Assembly (NCBI GenBank): GCA_020848545.1
Contig: JADLHZ010000125.1
Location: 1-64,000 of the forward strand
Length of the DNA stretch: 64,000 nucleotides
Origin: Deltaproteobacteria bacterium
Lineage (GTDB): Bacteria; Myxococcota; JADLHZ01
Direction of reading: 5' to 3'
Below the pieces are notes generated by a model. That model was not told the DNA's origin. It did no database searches and saw only the letters and a program-made list of their open reading frames with translations. Of this stretch, positions 1-9,062 are shown one piece after another. Within the stretch, counting starts at the first letter, position 1. Every line of letters starts with the position of its first letter. The position numbers and the translations under genes are program-made.

Positions 1-393
1 GCACGGTCGCTTGCGAGCCATGCCTCGATGCTCGGTACTGCTCCGCGCAACGACGCTCGCCGCCGCGCTGATTCACCGGTCCATTCTTGGCGAGCACGAC
101 AGGGTCAGTTCTGGCGAGCGGCGAAGCGCAAGCACCCTGTTTTCACACCAGACGCGACTCATGCGAACACAGCGCGGTCATGGACACGGTCAGGGTCGCG
201 TGCGCGCCCACGGCGTGGGAGGCCAGGGCCATGGATTGGGTCAGGGCTAAGCAGGTCAGGGCTTAGCAACCACAAAGCACGTCGATCGTTCCTGAAGCGA
301 CCGCGAGCTAACCTTTTTCAACAGCCTGCTAGAAGAACGGACTTACTTCGGTTTCACTTAGAGCGAACCACCACGGCAGCAGAGGGGGTCACG
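1..393. other. Leader region without a convincing gene
   Basis: Reading frames run through this stretch, but their Arg/Ala-rich translations lack any family signature, and the real downstream gene starts at 394 behind a purine-rich ribosome-binding site. The region holds GGTCAGGG-type repeats (see 239-268). No clear promoter was identified. Confidence 0.5.
239..268. repeat. 15-bp direct repeat pair upstream of the first lipoprotein gene
   Basis: Two adjacent copies of ggtcagggctaagca and ggtcagggcttagca differ at one base. The GCTAAGC and GCTTAGC segments also form an inverted repeat. This could be a regulatory site or simple slippage product; the sequence does not decide. Confidence 0.5.
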
Positions 394-2286
394 ATGAGTC
401 ACAGGGCTTACGCCGTAGCTGTGTTGCTCCTTGCTGCGGCGTGTCAGGGGGGCGAGCCGCAAAGCACCGTCTGTAAACGTATGGTCGCGGCGGTCGAAAA
501 TGCTCGCGACAAGCAGTCCCCGTGCGTGACGCCAAGCGAAAATCCCACGGGCATCCGCTTTGCGATCAATTCACTCCCTTACTGCGATGAAGGCGCCGAC
601 GCGTGCAATGCGCAGGAGCGCGCGGCGCTTGGGGCCTATGCCGGCTGTCTGGAGAACATGCCGCAGTGCCAAATGAGCGAGGCCGAGAGCTGGGGCTTGG
701 GAGCGTTTTCGTGCGGCGCGAAGTTCAGCGCACTTTCGACCGCCTGCATCGATGCCTTGAACGGCTCGGCAAGCGCCGGGGAGGCGAGCGGTGACACCGG
801 GACAACTGGAGAAACGGGCGACACCGGTGGCACAGGCGAGCAGCTGACCGTGAGCGCAGGCAACGATCTGACGACGACTGTGTGCACGTCCGTGAACATC
901 GGGCTCAGCCTCCCGTCCTTGTACGAGGGCAAATACACGTGGTCGCTCGCTGACAAACCTGCGAGTAGTGCCGCGGTCGTCGCATCGTCCAGCTCAGGCA
1001 CGGGCTACACGTCATTCCAACCCGACGTGAGCGGCGATTACACGCTGACGGTCACCGTCGAGAGCGGGGGCCGCACCGCGAGCGACTCGCTCACGGTCCA
1101 CGCAGACAGGCGAACGACAACCCCGTTTTCACTCTCGCTCACGCCGTCAAGCGTCGCGAAGGACACACTCTTGATGCCCATTCGCCTCTACAACAACAAC
1201 CTGCCGTGCAACGCGCAGGTTCGGTGGAACGGAAACCTCATGGACTCTGCCCGAGACTCCGTGTTCGGTGACCTCACGGTCACGCTCACGGCAGCCGAAA
1301 CACAGACCCTTGGTTTTGGCACTCTCTCGATCACGACGCGGGACGAGCCCACCGTCACACTCGCCTCGGCCGTCGTGCCGATCTACCTCGCTCTCGACAC
1401 CAACGATCTCCTCTTTGAACCGACGTCGGCGCGCCTGTACGCGACTTTGCCCAGCCTATCGGGACCCTCGGGGAACTCGGTCACACGTCTCGCGCCGGAG
1501 ACGGGCGCGCGCGATAGCTCAACATTCGTGGGCAGCGAGCCCACGTCCATGGCTGCGTCCGCAGATGGCCAGTACATCTACGCGTTGCTCAGCGGCTCGA
1601 AGACGGTGCGCCGCTTCGTCGTCGCTACTGAAGCGGCGGAGTTGGCGTTCCCGATCGGAGCTACCTCTGGCACTGGTGCCGTCACACCGCTGGCGATCGC
1701 GGTGCTTCCGAATGACGCTCACGCGATCGTCGCGCTTCGATCGGATGCGAGCGGACGCAGTGCCGTCGTCGCGGACGATGGCGTCTTGCGCGCGAGCATC
1801 GCGTCCGTCCCCGCTGCGACGATCGCGTTCGGTGCAAGCGCTACCGTGGCCTACGCGGTAAACGACGGGGGGAGCAGTTTCTATCGGCTGCCGATCAGCG
1901 CAGGTGGGATTGCCCTTGGCGACACCACGACGGGATTGCTTCGAACGCGCTACCCGTTCGAATTGCGCCCGCACGGAGCACTCTTCTACACCTTCGGCGG
2001 TCAGCTGCTCGATCCCCTGGGGCCCACGGTCCTCGCGACCCTTCCCAAGACGGGGGTCGTGGCCGTGGACAGCGTACGTCAACGCGTGTTCGTGCTTGAG
2101 ACGACGTCGAACGAGGCCACGTTGTTCGCATTCTCGACGTCGACCTTCGCGCTGCTTGGCACCCAGGCGATCCCTGGCGTGTCTGGAACGGTCACGAGCC
2201 TACTTCGGTGGGGCAACGACGGCTTCGCGTTTCGCACAGACGAGCGTCAGGTTTTTCTCTTCCACAGTTCGCTCGCCGGACCGTAA
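394..2286 (+). CDS. Surface lipoprotein with Ig/PKD-like and propeller-like domains
   Basis: This 630-residue protein begins with a lipoprotein signal peptide (LLAAAC, Cys17), so it should be lipid-anchored in the cell envelope. A Cys-rich segment (about 25-130) is followed by a Gly/Thr linker (about 133-150), a PKD/Ig-like beta domain (about 150-232), and a C-terminal part with repeated motifs such as ADGQYIYALL that resemble beta-propeller blades. The ATG at 394 is chosen because AGAGGGGG lies just upstream and because the signal peptide starts there; the frame is open further upstream but without homology. Its role is not recognisable; a stalk plus display domain is inferred. Confidence 0.8.
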   Translation: MSHRAYAVAVLLLAAACQGGEPQSTVCKRMVAAVENARDKQSPCVTPSENPTGIRFAINSLPYCDEGADACNAQERAALGAYAGCLENMPQCQMSEAESWGLGAFSCGAKFSALSTACIDALNGSASAGEASGDTGTTGETGDTGGTGEQLTVSAGNDLTTTVCTSVNIGLSLPSLYEGKYTWSLADKPASSAAVVASSSSGTGYTSFQPDVSGDYTLTVTVESGGRTASDSLTVHADRRTTTPFSLSLTPSSVAKDTLLMPIRLYNNNLPCNAQVRWNGNLMDSARDSVFGDLTVTLTAAETQTLGFGTLSITTRDEPTVTLASAVVPIYLALDTNDLLFEPTSARLYATLPSLSGPSGNSVTRLAPETGARDSSTFVGSEPTSMAASADGQYIYALLSGSKTVRRFVVATEAAELAFPIGATSGTGAVTPLAIAVLPNDAHAIVALRSDASGRSAVVADDGVLRASIASVPAATIAFGASATVAYAVNDGGSSFYRLPISAGGIALGDTTTGLLRTRYPFELRPHGALFYTFGGQLLDPLGPTVLATLPKTGVVAVDSVRQRVFVLETTSNEATLFAFSTSTFALLGTQAIPGVSGTVTSLLRWGNDGFAFRTDERQVFLFHSSLAGP

Positions 2287-2428
2287 ACCAGCTGATCGGC
2301 GCGCAGCCGGACCTACGACATCGCTTTTCCACAATCGCGAAGTCAGCGCATCGGGCGTCGCCGATCCCGGACCTTGGCGGTCAAAGTCGCCCTCGCACGG
2401 CGCGGGGCCCGCGTGGTATCTCTTCCGC

Positions 2429-2608
2429 GTGAACGATCGCGAACGCGACATCGCCGAGGACGGCACCGATCTCACGCTGATTCGCTGGATGCTCTCGCTC
2501 ACCCCGACCGAGCGCGTGCAGCAGCTCGAAGACACCGTGGCAGGGTTGCTCGCGCTGCGCGGTGCTGCGGCGGACGAAAGCGACGACGACGGCGGCCACA
2601 TGCCGTGA
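2429..2608 (+). CDS. Small hypothetical protein paired with a nucleotidyltransferase
   Basis: This 59-residue protein starts at GTG 2429 and contains the segment TLIRWMLSLTPTERVQQLED. Short proteins of this kind are often seen directly upstream of MNT/AbiEii-like nucleotidyltransferase genes. Its stop overlaps the next start by four bases (GTGA), so translation is probably coupled. It may be the partner or antitoxin-like subunit of the next gene; that is inferred from context only. Confidence 0.6.
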   Translation: MNDRERDIAEDGTDLTLIRWMLSLTPTERVQQLEDTVAGLLALRGAAADESDDDGGHMP

Positions 2609-3087
2609 GCACCGCACCGAAGTTCATTCAGTTGATCGAAGCGCTGCATGACGCGCGGGTGGAGCTCGTCATCGTCGGCGGCGTGGCAGCCGTGGCGCAT
2701 GGCGCGCCGGTGAGCACCTTCGATCTCGACATCGTGCATCGGCGAACGCCGGAGAACATCGAGCGTCTCGTCACGTGTCTGCGGGATCTCGACGCCGTGT
2801 ATCGTGGCCGCGGCAAGCAACGGCTCGGGCCCGAGCGCCATCATCTGGACGGCGCGGGTCACAACCTGCTGCAAACGAAGTGGGGGCCGCTCGACGTGCT
2901 CGGGAGCATCATCGGCGATCGTGACTACGACACGCTGCTGCCGCACAGCGAGTTGCGAGACATTGGCAGAGCGCGCGTGCACGTTCTCGGGCTCGTCGCG
3001 TTGATCGAGATCAAAGAGGCCCTCGGGCGCGACAAGGACAAGGCGATGCTGGCGATCCTTCGCCACACGCTCGCCGAGAAGAAGTGA
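2605..3087 (+). CDS. Nucleotidyltransferase-like protein (MNT/AbiEii-like)
   Basis: This 160-residue protein has the nucleotidyltransferase signature VGGVAAVAHG near residues 20-30, followed by DLD in TFDLDIV, and a later Asp in GPLDVLG, matching the two-plus-one acidic residue layout of the fold. Such small enzymes either act as toxins of nucleotidyltransferase toxin-antitoxin pairs or are uncharacterised standalone proteins. The GTG start at 2605 overlaps the stop of the small upstream gene. The substrate is unknown. Confidence 0.7.
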   Translation: MSTAPKFIQLIEALHDARVELVIVGGVAAVAHGAPVSTFDLDIVHRRTPENIERLVTCLRDLDAVYRGRGKQRLGPERHHLDGAGHNLLQTKWGPLDVLGSIIGDRDYDTLLPHSELRDIGRARVHVLGLVALIEIKEALGRDKDKAMLAILRHTLAEKK

Positions 3088-3257
3088 CGCTCGCGTGAGA
3101 GGGCGCAACACGGTCTTGAGGTCTTGGAGGAGATAGACGTAGTCGACTGTGGACGGATTACGACCAGAAGACGAAGTGAGTCCTTCGAGCGCGCCAACGG
3201 GCTGCGCACGAGCGCCAGTGGCGACCTGCCGACAGCCGCGCGCGCGATAACCCTGGC

Positions 3258-3887
3258 ATGTCGAAACACCCTCTGATCCTCATCGCCCTCGCCGCCTGCG
3301 CGCCCACGTACACGAGCAGCCGCACCGGGAGCTACAGTCCCATCGCGAAGCCGGCGAGCTGCGAGTTCATCGTTGCGACCTCGCTGCCGTCCGCAGACTA
3401 CGTCGAGATCGCCGTTGTCGACGTGAGCCCGAAGGCGCGCAGCAAGTACACGGGCGAAGGCCTCGGCATGGCAAAGACGCTTCAAGACTTCAAGCGCGAG
3501 GCGGCGCCGTACGTCTGCGAAGCCGGCGGCGACTTGCTCCTCGCGGAGATGAACGGCCTCGGCGACTACGTGCGCGGCGTCGTCTTCGCGCGAAAAGATG
3601 CACCGACGGCGGTGGCGACCAAAGATCCCGAGCCGACGGTCGCCGAGCCAATCGCCGCCGACCCGTGCGCCACAGGGACCGCGGATCTGCCCGCGTGTCA
3701 GGCGCTTTGCGAAAAGGATCAACAGACGAAGGCGTGTCACCGCGTGGGCGAATGGTACGAGCTCGGCGCCGGCGTCGAGAAGAACGTCAGCATGGCGATC
3801 CGCTTCTATCAAGTGGCGTGCGAACGCGGCGCGAAGAGCGATTGCGTGCGCGTGAAGATGCTGCGCGAGAAGACCGCTGCGAGGTGA
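3258..3887 (+). CDS. Lipoprotein with DUF4156-like and Sel1-like segments
   Basis: This 209-residue protein has a lipoprotein signal (ALAAC, Cys14). The central region (about 35-110), including YVCEAGGDLLLAE, resembles DUF4156-type envelope lipoproteins. The C-terminal 50 residues form one Sel1-like helical repeat (VGEWYELGAGVEKNVSMAIR). Two Cys-bearing helices flank it. It lies alone, with 170 bp of featureless DNA upstream. Function unknown; a scaffolding or envelope stress role would be speculation. Confidence 0.75.
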   Translation: MSKHPLILIALAACAPTYTSSRTGSYSPIAKPASCEFIVATSLPSADYVEIAVVDVSPKARSKYTGEGLGMAKTLQDFKREAAPYVCEAGGDLLLAEMNGLGDYVRGVVFARKDAPTAVATKDPEPTVAEPIAADPCATGTADLPACQALCEKDQQTKACHRVGEWYELGAGVEKNVSMAIRFYQVACERGAKSDCVRVKMLREKTAAR

Positions 3888-3919
3888 ATCCGCCGCGCAG
3901 TCGTAGTACGCACCCGCGC

Positions 3920-4312
3920 ATGAAACGACGTGCAAGCTGTAGCTGCGGTGCGCTCGCGATCGAATGCGAAGGCGCCCCGATCCGCATTTCGATGTGCCAC
4001 TGTCTCGCGTGCCAGAAACGGACCGGGAGCGTCTTCGGCGTGCAAGCGCGATGGCCGGCGGAGCGCGTGCGCATCGAAGGCACGGCGCAAGAGTGGATGC
4101 GGGTGGGCGACTCTGGCGGGAAGATCACGTTTCGCTTCTGTCCGACGTGCGCGGCGATCGTCTATTACGACATCGATCAGATGCCCGGCGTCATCGCGGT
4201 GCCGGTGGGTGCGTTCGCGGATCCGTCCTTCGGCGCGCCGGTCTTCTCCGTCTACGAGGCGAGGAAGCATCCGTGGGTGCAGCTCCCCGACGGCATCGAG
4301 CACATGGACTGA
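3920..4312 (+). CDS. GFA / CENP-V family zinc-binding protein
   Basis: This 130-residue protein has the family's conserved cysteines: C7 and C9 (CSCG), C26, C28 and C31 (CHCLAC), and C74 and C77 (FCPTC). The family, named after the glutathione-dependent formaldehyde-activating enzyme, binds zinc. Most bacterial members are not biochemically defined, so the formaldehyde role should not be assumed. The ATG at 3920 fits the family length of about 130 residues. The gene ends two bases from the stop of a convergent lipoprotein gene. Confidence 0.85.
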   Translation: MKRRASCSCGALAIECEGAPIRISMCHCLACQKRTGSVFGVQARWPAERVRIEGTAQEWMRVGDSGGKITFRFCPTCAAIVYYDIDQMPGVIAVPVGAFADPSFGAPVFSVYEARKHPWVQLPDGIEHMD

Positions 4313-4313
4313 G

Positions 4314-5933
4314 TCACTGCGAGAGGATCGGCAACGTCGCGGTCCACGGCTCCACGCTCGTGTTGATCAAGATGAGGCTCCGCTGCGGCGTGCCGATGGC
4401 TCCAGCGACGCCGCCGCTCGCGATCACCGCAAAGCCCGACGCGTTCAAGCCGGCGCCGGCGGCCCAGTCGAATGCGCGACCCACCGGCGCGGTGCCGGCG
4501 ACGACTTCGCGGATGCGAAAGCGCGGCGTGAGCCCCGCGGGATCGGTCGCCGGCGGCAACAAGCCTGGCACCGGGCTCGTCGCGCGCGCGTAGGCAGCGC
4601 TCGCGGCGCCGCCGCCCTTGGTCCCGAGCTGCGAGACGGACGACACCGCCGCGCTGATGACGCCCATGACGCAGGTGTCGTCGCCGGCAAAGAGCGTGAA
4701 GCAGGTCTTCACGTCGAGCGAAGGTTCGAGGGCGCTCACCGGCAGCACGAGCCGAGCCGCAGCGGCGACGGCGTCGTCCGGCGCGCGGGGGCTGAGCATG
4801 CGGCGAATGCGCGCGGAGGCGTCGGTGGCGTCGCCGACGACGAGCAGCGTGTCGAAGTCGGCGAGGAAGTCGCAGAGATAAGGCGGCCTGCACGGGCCGG
4901 TGTAGACGCCGGATGCGGTGTCGGGTGTGGTGAAGACGTACGACGCGTAGGCCGCGCTCGACGCATTGACCGAAAGCGTTCGCGCCGAGAGGTCCGGGCC
5001 TTCGTGCAGCGCGCGGGCGAGCGTGGTCGCGCTGATCTTCTGCAAGCTGCCGCCGGGGACGCTTCCGATGCTTTGCGCGCCGAGCGTCACATCGACCGCC
5101 ACGCCCGCCGGGTGCGCGTTCAAGAGATAGACCGACGCCAACGGACGCGTCAGCACGACCGAGCTGTTGCCGGACGAGATCAAAGTCGGTTGCGTCGCGT
5201 CGTGATCGGGCGCTTCGCTGACGCCGGCGCGTGACGGGCTGTCCCACGCGAGCGCAAAGCCGGACGCGCCGGTCGTCGGATAGGCGATGGCGTCGTCGTA
5301 GCCAAAGGGCTGCACGAAGACGGACGTCGCCGTCGCGCAGACCGAGCCGGTGCCGTCGGTGATCGCGATCGCGGCCGGCGTTCCGCCGCTGCCGCCGATG
5401 TCGGCCACGCAATCGCCGTCGAGGTCGATGCCTTGGACGGACTCGATGTCGCTGAAGCCGGCCTTCACGCGATCGCCGAAGTCGCGCTTTGGCGTTTGCC
5501 GCGCGATCGTCATGTTCGTCGAAATACGCGCCGGCGTGGAGTCGATGCGGCCGGTCTTCGCGACGATCGACACCGTCTCGCCGTCGGCGGCCTCGATGTC
5601 GACCGTGTGATCTTCCATCGTTGCGGTCGAGGTCTCGCCGGCCACGTCGTAGCGCGGGGCCCTCACGTGCAGAGCCAAGCGGAAACTGTTCGTTTGCCAG
5701 AGCTTCTGCGTGCGCGTCGCGATGGTCCGCGTCTGCAGCGGCGCCACCACGGTCTCCTCAGTCTCTGCGTCGAGGCGGACGGCGACCGGCGCGAGATAAA
5801 GGTTCACGAAGCGCACGAACATGGTGCGCGGCGTCGTGTCGTCGCAGACGGGCGGCGGGTCGGCCGGCGGCGTGGCCTTCGGCGGAGTACAGCTGATCAG
5901 GGCGAGGACAAGTACCAAACGTGACCGTTTCAC
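4314..5933 (-). CDS. Large hypothetical lipoprotein
   Basis: This 539-residue protein starts at GTG 5933 with AAAGAGG five bases upstream. It carries a lipoprotein signal (ALISC, Cys15) and a Pro-rich spacer. The body is beta-rich with repeated short segments such as FVRFVNLYLAPVAV and VYLLNAHPAGVAV, suggesting tandem beta domains. It vaguely resembles secreted IgGFc-binding-type proteins of Deltaproteobacteria, but I would not name a family. It is predicted to sit on the cell surface or in the periplasm. Confidence 0.7.
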   Translation of the reverse strand: MKRSRLVLVLALISCTPPKATPPADPPPVCDDTTPRTMFVRFVNLYLAPVAVRLDAETEETVVAPLQTRTIATRTQKLWQTNSFRLALHVRAPRYDVAGETSTATMEDHTVDIEAADGETVSIVAKTGRIDSTPARISTNMTIARQTPKRDFGDRVKAGFSDIESVQGIDLDGDCVADIGGSGGTPAAIAITDGTGSVCATATSVFVQPFGYDDAIAYPTTGASGFALAWDSPSRAGVSEAPDHDATQPTLISSGNSSVVLTRPLASVYLLNAHPAGVAVDVTLGAQSIGSVPGGSLQKISATTLARALHEGPDLSARTLSVNASSAAYASYVFTTPDTASGVYTGPCRPPYLCDFLADFDTLLVVGDATDASARIRRMLSPRAPDDAVAAAARLVLPVSALEPSLDVKTCFTLFAGDDTCVMGVISAAVSSVSQLGTKGGGAASAAYARATSPVPGLLPPATDPAGLTPRFRIREVVAGTAPVGRAFDWAAGAGLNASGFAVIASGGVAGAIGTPQRSLILINTSVEPWTATLPILSQ

Positions 5934-6014
5934 AGCGACCTCTTTTTCGAGCGCCTGCCGTGCACGATCTATCTACGTTCTACAAGCGCTCGATCGGCAA
6001 ATCGAAGCGGCGCG

Positions 6015-6034
6015 CCGAAAAGGGACCGGGGAGA
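6015..6034. repeat. Solo copy of the GGGACC repeat
   Basis: The string ccgaaaagggaccggggag here is the same unit that occurs four times in tandem at 8969-9060. It lies between two minus-strand genes. It appears to be a dispersed REP-type unit. Confidence 0.7.
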
Positions 6035-6054
6035 AATGCGCCGTGGCAGCGTTC

Positions 6055-6594
6055 TCAGACGAAGCGGCGGCCGACGTTGCCGACCGTCACGGACGCGACG
6101 AGGTAGAGGCACGGCAGCCAGTAGGGCAGGTAGGCGACGTCCGGGTGCAGATGGCGGAACGCGCCGATCGTGGTCAGCGTGATCTCTGCGCTGGCGCCGC
6201 CGGCGGCCGTGATCGTCGCGAGCACGAGCCCGTGCCGCGTGCGATCGTAGGCGAGCCAGCACCCGACGAAGATCGCGATGAGCACGAGCGCTTTCACCAC
6301 GTTCCCCGCCGGTAAGTAGCCGCTGAGATAATAGGTGATCGCAAAGATCGCGCCGCCGACGCCCACGGCGGTCCACGACGGCACCGGCGCCGGGCGCGGC
6401 CATTTGCGATCGCTCAGCCAGTGCGCGAACGCGATCGCCACCGCGGCGAAGCCGAAGAGCGGCGGCGTCCACACCGCCATCATCCACCACCACGGCGTCG
6501 CATACACCGTCATCCCGGAGTGGGTGTGGATGCCGTCGAGCAACGAGCCGGCGAGGGCGCCGAATGCGAACAAGCCGAGCCAGTGCGCGATCAC
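6055..6594 (-). CDS. Multi-pass membrane protein, possibly INSIG-domain
   Basis: This 179-residue protein has about six hydrophobic segments. The N-terminal part (ALAGSLLDGIHTHSGMTVY, then WMMAVWTPPLFG) resembles bacterial INSIG-domain proteins, which share the fold of the eukaryotic sterol regulators but have unknown function in bacteria. The GTG start at 6594 overlaps the stop of the upstream TPR lipoprotein gene by four bases, indicating translational coupling. The family call is tentative; an uncharacterised integral membrane protein is the safe description. Confidence 0.6.
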   Translation of the reverse strand: MIAHWLGLFAFGALAGSLLDGIHTHSGMTVYATPWWWMMAVWTPPLFGFAAVAIAFAHWLSDRKWPRPAPVPSWTAVGVGGAIFAITYYLSGYLPAGNVVKALVLIAIFVGCWLAYDRTRHGLVLATITAAGGASAEITLTTIGAFRHLHPDVAYLPYWLPCLYLVASVTVGNVGRRFV

Positions 6595-7283
6595 TTCACG
6601 GTCCCGAGCGCCGCGCGCGTGCCGGCGATGATCTGCTCGACCTCGGCGCGATCGACCGCCAGCGGATCGTATTGCAGATACGCTTCGTACGCGAGCACGG
6701 CGTCCGCCGGCCGGCCGTTCGCCGCGTGCGTGATCGCGAGCAAGCGGTGGCCGAGCGCGAACGTGGGCTGATCCTCGACGACCAGCTGCGCGCGCTTCCC
6801 GGCGTCGGCCCACGCGCTCTGCTGCGCCGCCCGCTCCGCGTCCGCATATTGGCGCAGCGCCGGCGCCTTCGCTTCCATGCGCGCGAGCTCGGACCGCACC
6901 CGCTCGCGATCGGCGGCGTGCACCTGGAAGTGCAAGTAGCGCTTGTACGCCGCGTACGCCGGCAGCCACGCCTCGCGCAACCCGTAGGCCACGCCGAGCC
7001 CGTAGTGGGTTTGCGCAAACCAGGCGTTCTCGCGCGCGAGCTGCTCCATCGTGCGAACGGCGTCCATGCTCGCGGCGTCGTCACCGCTGCGCGCTTGGCG
7101 AGCGGCCGCCGCGTACTTCAAGATGACGTCGCTCTGCGCCGCGGCGCTCTTCGCTTCGCCTTCGCTGCAGGCGTTCAGCGCGCTCACGTCGACCACGCGA
7201 AAGCGCGGCCCCGACTGAGCTGGCGCGGCGGCTTTCTCGGCGCAGGCCGCGAGCAGAAGAGAGAGCACGAGCATCGAGCGCAT
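6591..7283 (-). CDS. TPR lipoprotein, paralogue of 9662-10243
   Basis: This 230-residue protein starts with a lipoprotein signal (LLLAAC, Cys14) from the ATG at 7283. It has TPR-like helical pairs, including AYAAYKRYLHFQ and a C-terminal YLQYDPLAVDRAEVEQ. The same order of motifs occurs in the protein at 9662-10243, so the two are paralogues. It is divergent from the Ser/Thr kinase gene at 7359, sharing a 75-bp promoter gap. A protein-protein docking role at the membrane is inferred. Confidence 0.8.
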   Translation of the reverse strand: MRSMLVLSLLLAACAEKAAAPAQSGPRFRVVDVSALNACSEGEAKSAAAQSDVILKYAAAARQARSGDDAASMDAVRTMEQLARENAWFAQTHYGLGVAYGLREAWLPAYAAYKRYLHFQVHAADRERVRSELARMEAKAPALRQYADAERAAQQSAWADAGKRAQLVVEDQPTFALGHRLLAITHAANGRPADAVLAYEAYLQYDPLAVDRAEVEQIIAGTRAALGTVK

Positions 7284-7358
7284 GACGCCGCTGTTCTCGC
7301 AGGCTCGCCGCAAAAGCAAGGTGGTGAGCGCAGGCCTCGACTGCTACGCTTTTTTCGG

Positions 7359-8966
7359 GTGGAGCGCCTCGGCAACTACGACATCCTCGCGCGCGTCGCG
7401 ATGGGCGGCATGGCCGAGATCTTCCGCGCGCGCCAGCGGAGCGAAGCCGGCTTCGAAAAAGACGTCATCATCAAGCGCATCCTGCCGCACTACACGGACG
7501 ACGTGGACTTTCTCAGGATGTTCCAGGACGAGGCCGTCGTCGCGGCGAAGCTCAACCATCCGAACATCGTGCAGGTGTTCGACTTCAAGTGCGTCGACGG
7601 CATCTTCTTCATCGCGATGGAGCTCGTCGAAGGCGTGGACTTGAAGCGCCTGATGCAGCTCGGCGAAAAAGCCGGAAAGCCACTCGGCCCGAACCGCGCG
7701 GTGCAGATCGCGATCGGCATGGCGCGCGGCCTCGGCCATGCGCACGAGCGCGTCGTCGATGGGCAGCCGCTGAAGATCGTCCACCGCGACGTCTCGCCGC
7801 ACAACGTGCTCGTCTCGCAGCAAGGCGACGTGAAGGTGATGGACTTCGGCATCGCCAAGGCGGCAGCGCGCGCGGTGAAGACCGGCACCGGCGTCATCAA
7901 GGGCAAGATCACTTATATGTCGCCCGAGCACGCGATGGGCCTCGAGCTCGATCACCGGACGGACATCTACGCGACCGGCATCGTGCTCTGGGAGATGCTC
8001 ACCGGCCGGCGCATGTTCAACGTGGCCGACAACGAGATGGCGACGCTGCGCGCGGTGCAAAAAGGCGACGCGCCGAAGATCCGCGAGCTCTGCCCGGACA
8101 TTCTGCCGGAGCTCGAAGCGATCGTGAACAAGCTGCTCGCGCTCGATCGCGACGCCCGCTACCAGCGCATGCGCGAGGCCGAGCGCGAGCTCTCGCACGT
8201 GCTCTACAAGCTCGGCGGCGCCGATCGCGAGCCGCTCGAAGACTACTTCGCCGAGGTGGTGCCCGACGACGTGCGCGAGTCCTTGCGCGGCCAGCCGCTG
8301 CGCGAGCCGACGCGCGATCTTTCGCTCGACACGCAGCCCGCCGGCGCTGCGACGGAGATGCTCACGAGCGGCGGCACCGTCGATCTCTCGGACGACTCGG
8401 CGACCAAGAGCGACGTGAGTCGAAAGCCGAAGCCGCCGCCGGAGCCGACGATCATGCTGCCGGGGGGCGTGCCGTTGCCCGCGCGCCGGGGGCGGTGGAT
8501 CGCTCCGGCGATCGGGGTGATCGCGGCGTTGGCGCTCGCGTTCTGGTGGCTCTCGCCGAGCGCTCCGCCGGAGGCGCCGGTGCAGGTGAACCTGAATGAA
8601 GCGCCGCCGCCGAGCTCAGCGCCGGTGGTCGCCCCTGCGGTCGTGCCGCCTCCGCCGCCCGCGCAGGAAACGAAGGCCGCAGAGCCGCGCCCGGTCGTGA
8701 AGAAGCCCGAGCCGGTGAAGAAGGACACGCCGATCGCTGGCGGTCCGAAGAGCTTCCTCGAGATCAACTGCCCCGAAGGCGCCACCGTCCTCGCAGAGAA
8801 GACCGTGCTCGGCGTCCTCACCGCGAAGAACCGTGAGAGCTTCGCGATCCCCGCCGGCACGCACATGATCAGCGTCCGCAGCCCCGACGGCCGGACGATC
8901 GGCGGCCCGACCAAGGTCAGCGTCGAAGCCGGCGAGCTCGACAAGTTCGCGTGCAAGAAGCCCTGA
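7359..8966 (+). CDS. Membrane-anchored Ser/Thr protein kinase
   Basis: This 535-residue protein has an N-terminal Hanks-type kinase domain (about 7-270): Gly-rich loop AMGGMAE, ATP-binding Lys39 (VIIKR), catalytic HRD with Asp144 (HRDVSPHN), metal-binding DFG at Asp162, and SPE in place of APE. All catalytic residues are present. A linker leads to one transmembrane helix (about 380-400), a Pro/Ala-rich spacer, and a C-terminal beta domain like PEGA domains (INCPEGATVL to KFACKKP). The kinase faces the cytoplasm and the tail the periplasm. The GTG at 7359 matches the usual kinase N-terminus. Flanking TPR genes may encode partners. Confidence 0.93.
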   Translation: MERLGNYDILARVAMGGMAEIFRARQRSEAGFEKDVIIKRILPHYTDDVDFLRMFQDEAVVAAKLNHPNIVQVFDFKCVDGIFFIAMELVEGVDLKRLMQLGEKAGKPLGPNRAVQIAIGMARGLGHAHERVVDGQPLKIVHRDVSPHNVLVSQQGDVKVMDFGIAKAAARAVKTGTGVIKGKITYMSPEHAMGLELDHRTDIYATGIVLWEMLTGRRMFNVADNEMATLRAVQKGDAPKIRELCPDILPELEAIVNKLLALDRDARYQRMREAERELSHVLYKLGGADREPLEDYFAEVVPDDVRESLRGQPLREPTRDLSLDTQPAGAATEMLTSGGTVDLSDDSATKSDVSRKPKPPPEPTIMLPGGVPLPARRGRWIAPAIGVIAALALAFWWLSPSAPPEAPVQVNLNEAPPPSSAPVVAPAVVPPPPPAQETKAAEPRPVVKKPEPVKKDTPIAGGPKSFLEINCPEGATVLAEKTVLGVLTAKNRESFAIPAGTHMISVRSPDGRTIGGPTKVSVEAGELDKFACKKP

Positions 8967-8968
8967 CC

Positions 8969-9060
8969 CCGAAAAGGGACCGGGGAAGATTCCGAAAAGG
9001 GACCGGGGAGGATTCCGAAAAGGGACCGGGGAGGATTCCGAAAAGGGACCGGGGAGCAAC
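8969..9060. repeat. Four tandem 23-bp GGGACC repeats at a convergent junction
   Basis: Four copies of a 23-bp unit beginning ccgaaaagggaccgggga start at 8969, 8992, 9015 and 9038, with only one or a few changes in copies one and four. They fill the gap between the kinase stop and the stop of the convergent barrel gene. There are no variable spacers, so this is not a CRISPR array. A solo copy occurs at 6015. Confidence 0.95.
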
Positions 9061-9062
9061 GT

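Noticed and set aside
1-393. Extension of the first lipoprotein gene to codon 28
   Set aside because: The upstream codons show no homology and would bury the lipoprotein signal peptide that starts at 394.
8969-9060. The 23-bp repeat run as a CRISPR array
   Set aside because: Units abut with no variable spacers; it is a plain tandem repeat.
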